Below, piece after piece: positions 34,911-35,114 of a DNA stretch of 35,114 bases. The notes beneath the pieces were generated by a model. The model ran no database searches and was not told where the DNA came from. It saw only the letters and a list, made by a program, of their open reading frames with translations. The stretch is from Alphaproteobacteria bacterium. Lineage in GTDB: Bacteria > Pseudomonadota > Alphaproteobacteria > UBA9219. The stretch's first letter is position 1, and each line of letters begins with the position of its first letter. The translations under genes and the position numbers were made by a program. The stretch lies in contig JAQVBU010000019.1 in assembly GCA_028690155.1 (NCBI GenBank), positions 1-35,114 of the forward strand, in the 5' to 3' direction.

Positions 34911-35114
34911 GATCGCGGGGTGGAGCAGCCCGCCCTAGCCTTTGCGAAGCAAGGGCATAAAGATGAAGCTACCGGGCTCCAGAACGCCGGTAGCTATTAA
35001 AGATCGCGGGGTGGAGCAGCCCGCCCTAGCCTTTGCGAAGCAAGGGCATAAAGATGAAGCTACCGGGCTCCAGAACGCCGGTAGCTATTAAAGATCGCGG
35101 GGTGGAGCAGCCCG
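34911..35114 (+). repeat. 91-bp perfect tandem repeats carrying initiator-tRNA 5' end
   Basis: Two identical 91-bp units (34911-35001 and 35002-35092) are followed by the first 22 bases of a third. Each unit begins GAT and then CGCGGGGTGGAGCAGCCCG, the first 19 nt of bacterial initiator tRNA-fMet. The remainder departs from tRNA: GCCCT...AGGGC forms a hairpin, GGAGCAGCCCG pairs with CGGGCTCC around it, and AGCTACCGG pairs with CCGGTAGCT. A diverged form of the flank (AGCCATTGAAGAT against AGCTATTAAAGAT) precedes the first copy. Confidence 0.9.
35096..35114 (+). tRNA. Possible start of tRNA-fMet (cut by window end)
   Basis: The last 19 bases match the 5' end of initiator tRNA, including the C1 that gives the unpaired 1-72 position. 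The same 19 bases start both preceding repeat units, which are not tRNAs. The window ends exactly where tRNA and repeat would diverge, so a true tRNA and a third repeat copy cannot be told apart. Confidence 0.35.

Noticed and set aside
34914-34932. Functional tRNA-fMet in the first repeat unit
   Set aside because: After 19 nt the sequence departs from tRNA; no anticodon arm, T-arm or CCA can be drawn.

Overview
The window is a stretch of alphaproteobacterial chromosome with moderate GC content. The evidence for the lineage is a circularly permuted two-piece tmRNA gene, a CckA hybrid kinase with a CtrA-type box upstream, the σ54 activator FlbD inside the flagellar cluster, an NDUFA12-type complex I accessory protein, a DUF2155 protein, and a tyrS/anmK divergent pair. 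The exact order or family cannot be fixed from the sequence; a deep-branching free-living or predatory/symbiotic lineage (Rhodospirillales/Micavibrio-like) is only a guess. No phage, insertion sequence or CRISPR array is visible.

Layout. (1) 3-1630: the 3' part of fliI plus fliJ, translationally coupled. (2) 2019-3571 on the minus strand: a TatD nuclease and an MBL-fold hydrolase, coupled by ATGA overlap. (3) 3769-5001: three small proteins without a firm function, one of them secreted. (4) 5127-7068: aat, converging with and overlapping a minus-strand operon NDUFA12-mlaD-DUF2155. (5) 7341-12627: the most unusual part. It holds a 695-residue protein that aligns from memory with the ends of B12-dependent ribonucleotide reductase NrdJ but has lost the catalytic core, then a permuted ssrA on the minus strand encoding tag ANDNVDMSKVAIAA, an empty stretch ending in a strong orphan terminator, and a 781-residue multidomain protein with LOG-like Rossmann modules and a possible HAM1-like start. 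(6) 12624-16132: DNA glycosylase Tag, ribosomal protein L31 with a lysine-rich tail, GlpX, DUF192, and a secreted unknown protein. (7) 16123-20394: an MsbA-type ABC transporter and tyrS (minus), with anmK divergent. (8) 20819-32034: a long plus-strand flagellar block fliF-fliG-fliH-fliN-flbD-flhA-flhF-flhG and a FliK-like gene. (9) 32047-34605: cckA on the minus strand, converging on the flagellar block. (10) 34911-35114: perfect 91-bp tandem repeats, each beginning with the first 19 nt of initiator tRNA.

How they fit. FliF/FliG/FliN build the MS-ring and switch, FlhA with FliH/FliI/FliJ forms the export apparatus, FlhF/FlhG set pole and number, and FlbD drives late σ54 genes. CckA feeds the CtrA pathway that in related bacteria controls early flagellar genes, which suits its position here. 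The TTAA-N7-TTAA site upstream of cckA and TTAACC-type half-sites upstream of fliF suggest that both sit in one CtrA circuit; this is inference. All homology calls rest on recognition of motifs and family patterns, without database searches.
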